Origin: an uncultured Prevotella sp.
Lineage (GTDB): Bacteria; Bacteroidota; Bacteroidia; Bacteroidales; Bacteroidaceae
Length of the DNA stretch: 15,962 nt
Assembly (NCBI GenBank): GCA_947072805.1
Contig: CAMTJK010000039.1
Coordinates: forward strand, 1 to 15,962
Reading direction: 5' to 3'
Shown: piece after piece, positions 15,622 through 15,962 of the stretch
How the letters are laid out: each line of letters starts with the position of its first letter
Position numbering within the stretch: the stretch's first letter is position 1
Notes under the pieces: model-generated
Databases searched by the model: none
Told to the model about the DNA's origin: nothing
The model's input: the letters and a program-made list of their open reading frames with translations, nothing else
Program-made: the position numbers and the translations under genes

Positions 15622-15664
15622 AAAGGGCTGAGTCGTAATATATAGTTACGGCGCAGCCCTTTTT
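15622..15664 (+). terminator. Intrinsic terminator after mutB
   Basis: AAAGGGCTG (15622-15630) pairs with CAGCCCTTT (15654-15662), and inside it CGTAA (15634-15638) pairs with TTACG (15646-15650), with a 3x3 interior loop and a 7-nt loop. The 3' arm runs into five T's (15660-15664). It starts 23 nt after the mutB stop. Confidence 0.9.
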
Positions 15665-15962
15665 ACATTCCGATATTCCGGCTCACATTGACAAATGGTG
15701 ATGTCAGCAAGCGCAGCTATAACAGTTTTTTGGAAATCAGCAAGGATAAATGCGCCCGATATTCCACTTCATAGAGAAACGCATAGAGACCCACATGTGC
15801 ATTTGTTTCGCAGCTTGTAATATGCACAAGGAACGGACCTTCAGTCTGCCAGCTCTTTGGCATTGAATATTGGCGGTATTCGAGAAAAAGAGAACATAAG
15901 CCAAAAGCTCAAATTATTCTGTATGTTCATTTCCAGGTCGTCAGAACGAATACACTGTAACT
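15648..15962 (-). other. 3' tail: no supportable gene; one long minus-strand frame broken by two TGA codons
   Basis: Beyond the mutB terminator no intact gene is visible. On the minus strand one frame runs from the window edge to about 15648, some 105 codons, interrupted only by two TGA codons (near 15840 and 15769). Its pieces read for example FSRIPPIFNAKELAD, RSVPCAYYKLRNKCTCGSLC and GAFILADFQKTVIAALADI. It could be the decayed end of a convergent gene, a dispersed intergenic repeat that happens to stay open, or chance. I give no function. Confidence 0.3.

Noticed and set aside
4..15945. Two 11-bp inverted matches between the window ends (4-14 with 15723-15733; 252-262 with 15935-15945)
   Set aside because: The two pairs are not collinear as an inverted repeat and one is mostly a T-run, so they do not define element ends.
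1..15962. CRISPR array, tRNA, rRNA, insertion sequence or phage genes
   Set aside because: No regularly spaced direct repeats, cloverleaf-like sequence, transposase or integrase motifs were seen on either strand.

Overview
The window looks like a chromosomal segment from a Bacteroidota member, most likely a Prevotella-type (Prevotellaceae) anaerobe. The support is: two -7 promoter elements of the Bacteroidota form TAnnTTTG (TACCTTTG at 6998 and TATCTTTG at 11513); starts with A-rich leaders and little Shine-Dalgarno signal; a secreted polysaccharide enzyme ending in a short type IX-like sorting tail; a BACON-like lipoprotein; and a methylmalonyl-CoA mutase pair as used in succinate-to-propionate fermentation. 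This assignment is an inference from content, not from a database match. All eleven genes I can support are on the + strand.

Layout. Positions 1-384 have no supportable gene but hold a hairpin region and a promoter. Positions 385-1985 hold ccsB/resB-like and ccsA, overlapping by ATGA; together they form a System II cytochrome c maturation pair. Positions 2059-5340 encode a large secreted pectin enzyme that joins a GH105-type unsaturated galacturonyl hydrolase domain to a PL1 pectate lyase domain, followed by accessory domains and a sorting tail. Positions 5455-6849 encode a membrane-anchored tri-heme cytochrome c peroxidase, closed by a strong terminator at 6881-6914.

A new promoter then drives a compact run: rplY (ribosomal protein L25), pth (peptidyl-tRNA hydrolase), an S4-domain RNA-binding protein, a BACON-like surface lipoprotein, purN and a CaCA-family cation exchanger (7102-11382). 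After a 203-bp gap holding a perfect 16-bp palindrome and a promoter come mutA and mutB (11586-15599), the two subunits of adenosylcobalamin-dependent methylmalonyl-CoA mutase, followed by a clear terminator (15622-15664). The last ~300 bp hold no convincing gene.

How the genes fit together. CcsBA attaches heme to CXXCH proteins outside the cytoplasmic membrane, and the tri-heme peroxidase 3.5 kb downstream is an obvious client; the pectin enzyme lies between them. In that enzyme the lyase would make 4,5-unsaturated galacturonides, which are the substrate class of the fused hydrolase, so the fusion makes biochemical sense. The rplY-pth-S4 group is translation housekeeping. MutAB interconverts succinyl-CoA and methylmalonyl-CoA.

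Most of the window is ordinary core genome. The points most worth a second look are the GH105-PL1 fusion and its altered PL1 arginine motif, the three cysteine clusters in MutA, the palindrome upstream of mutAB, the alternative hairpins upstream of ccsB, and the 3' tail with one long minus-strand frame broken by only two TGA codons. I found no CRISPR array, tRNA, rRNA, insertion sequence or convincing undescribed system.
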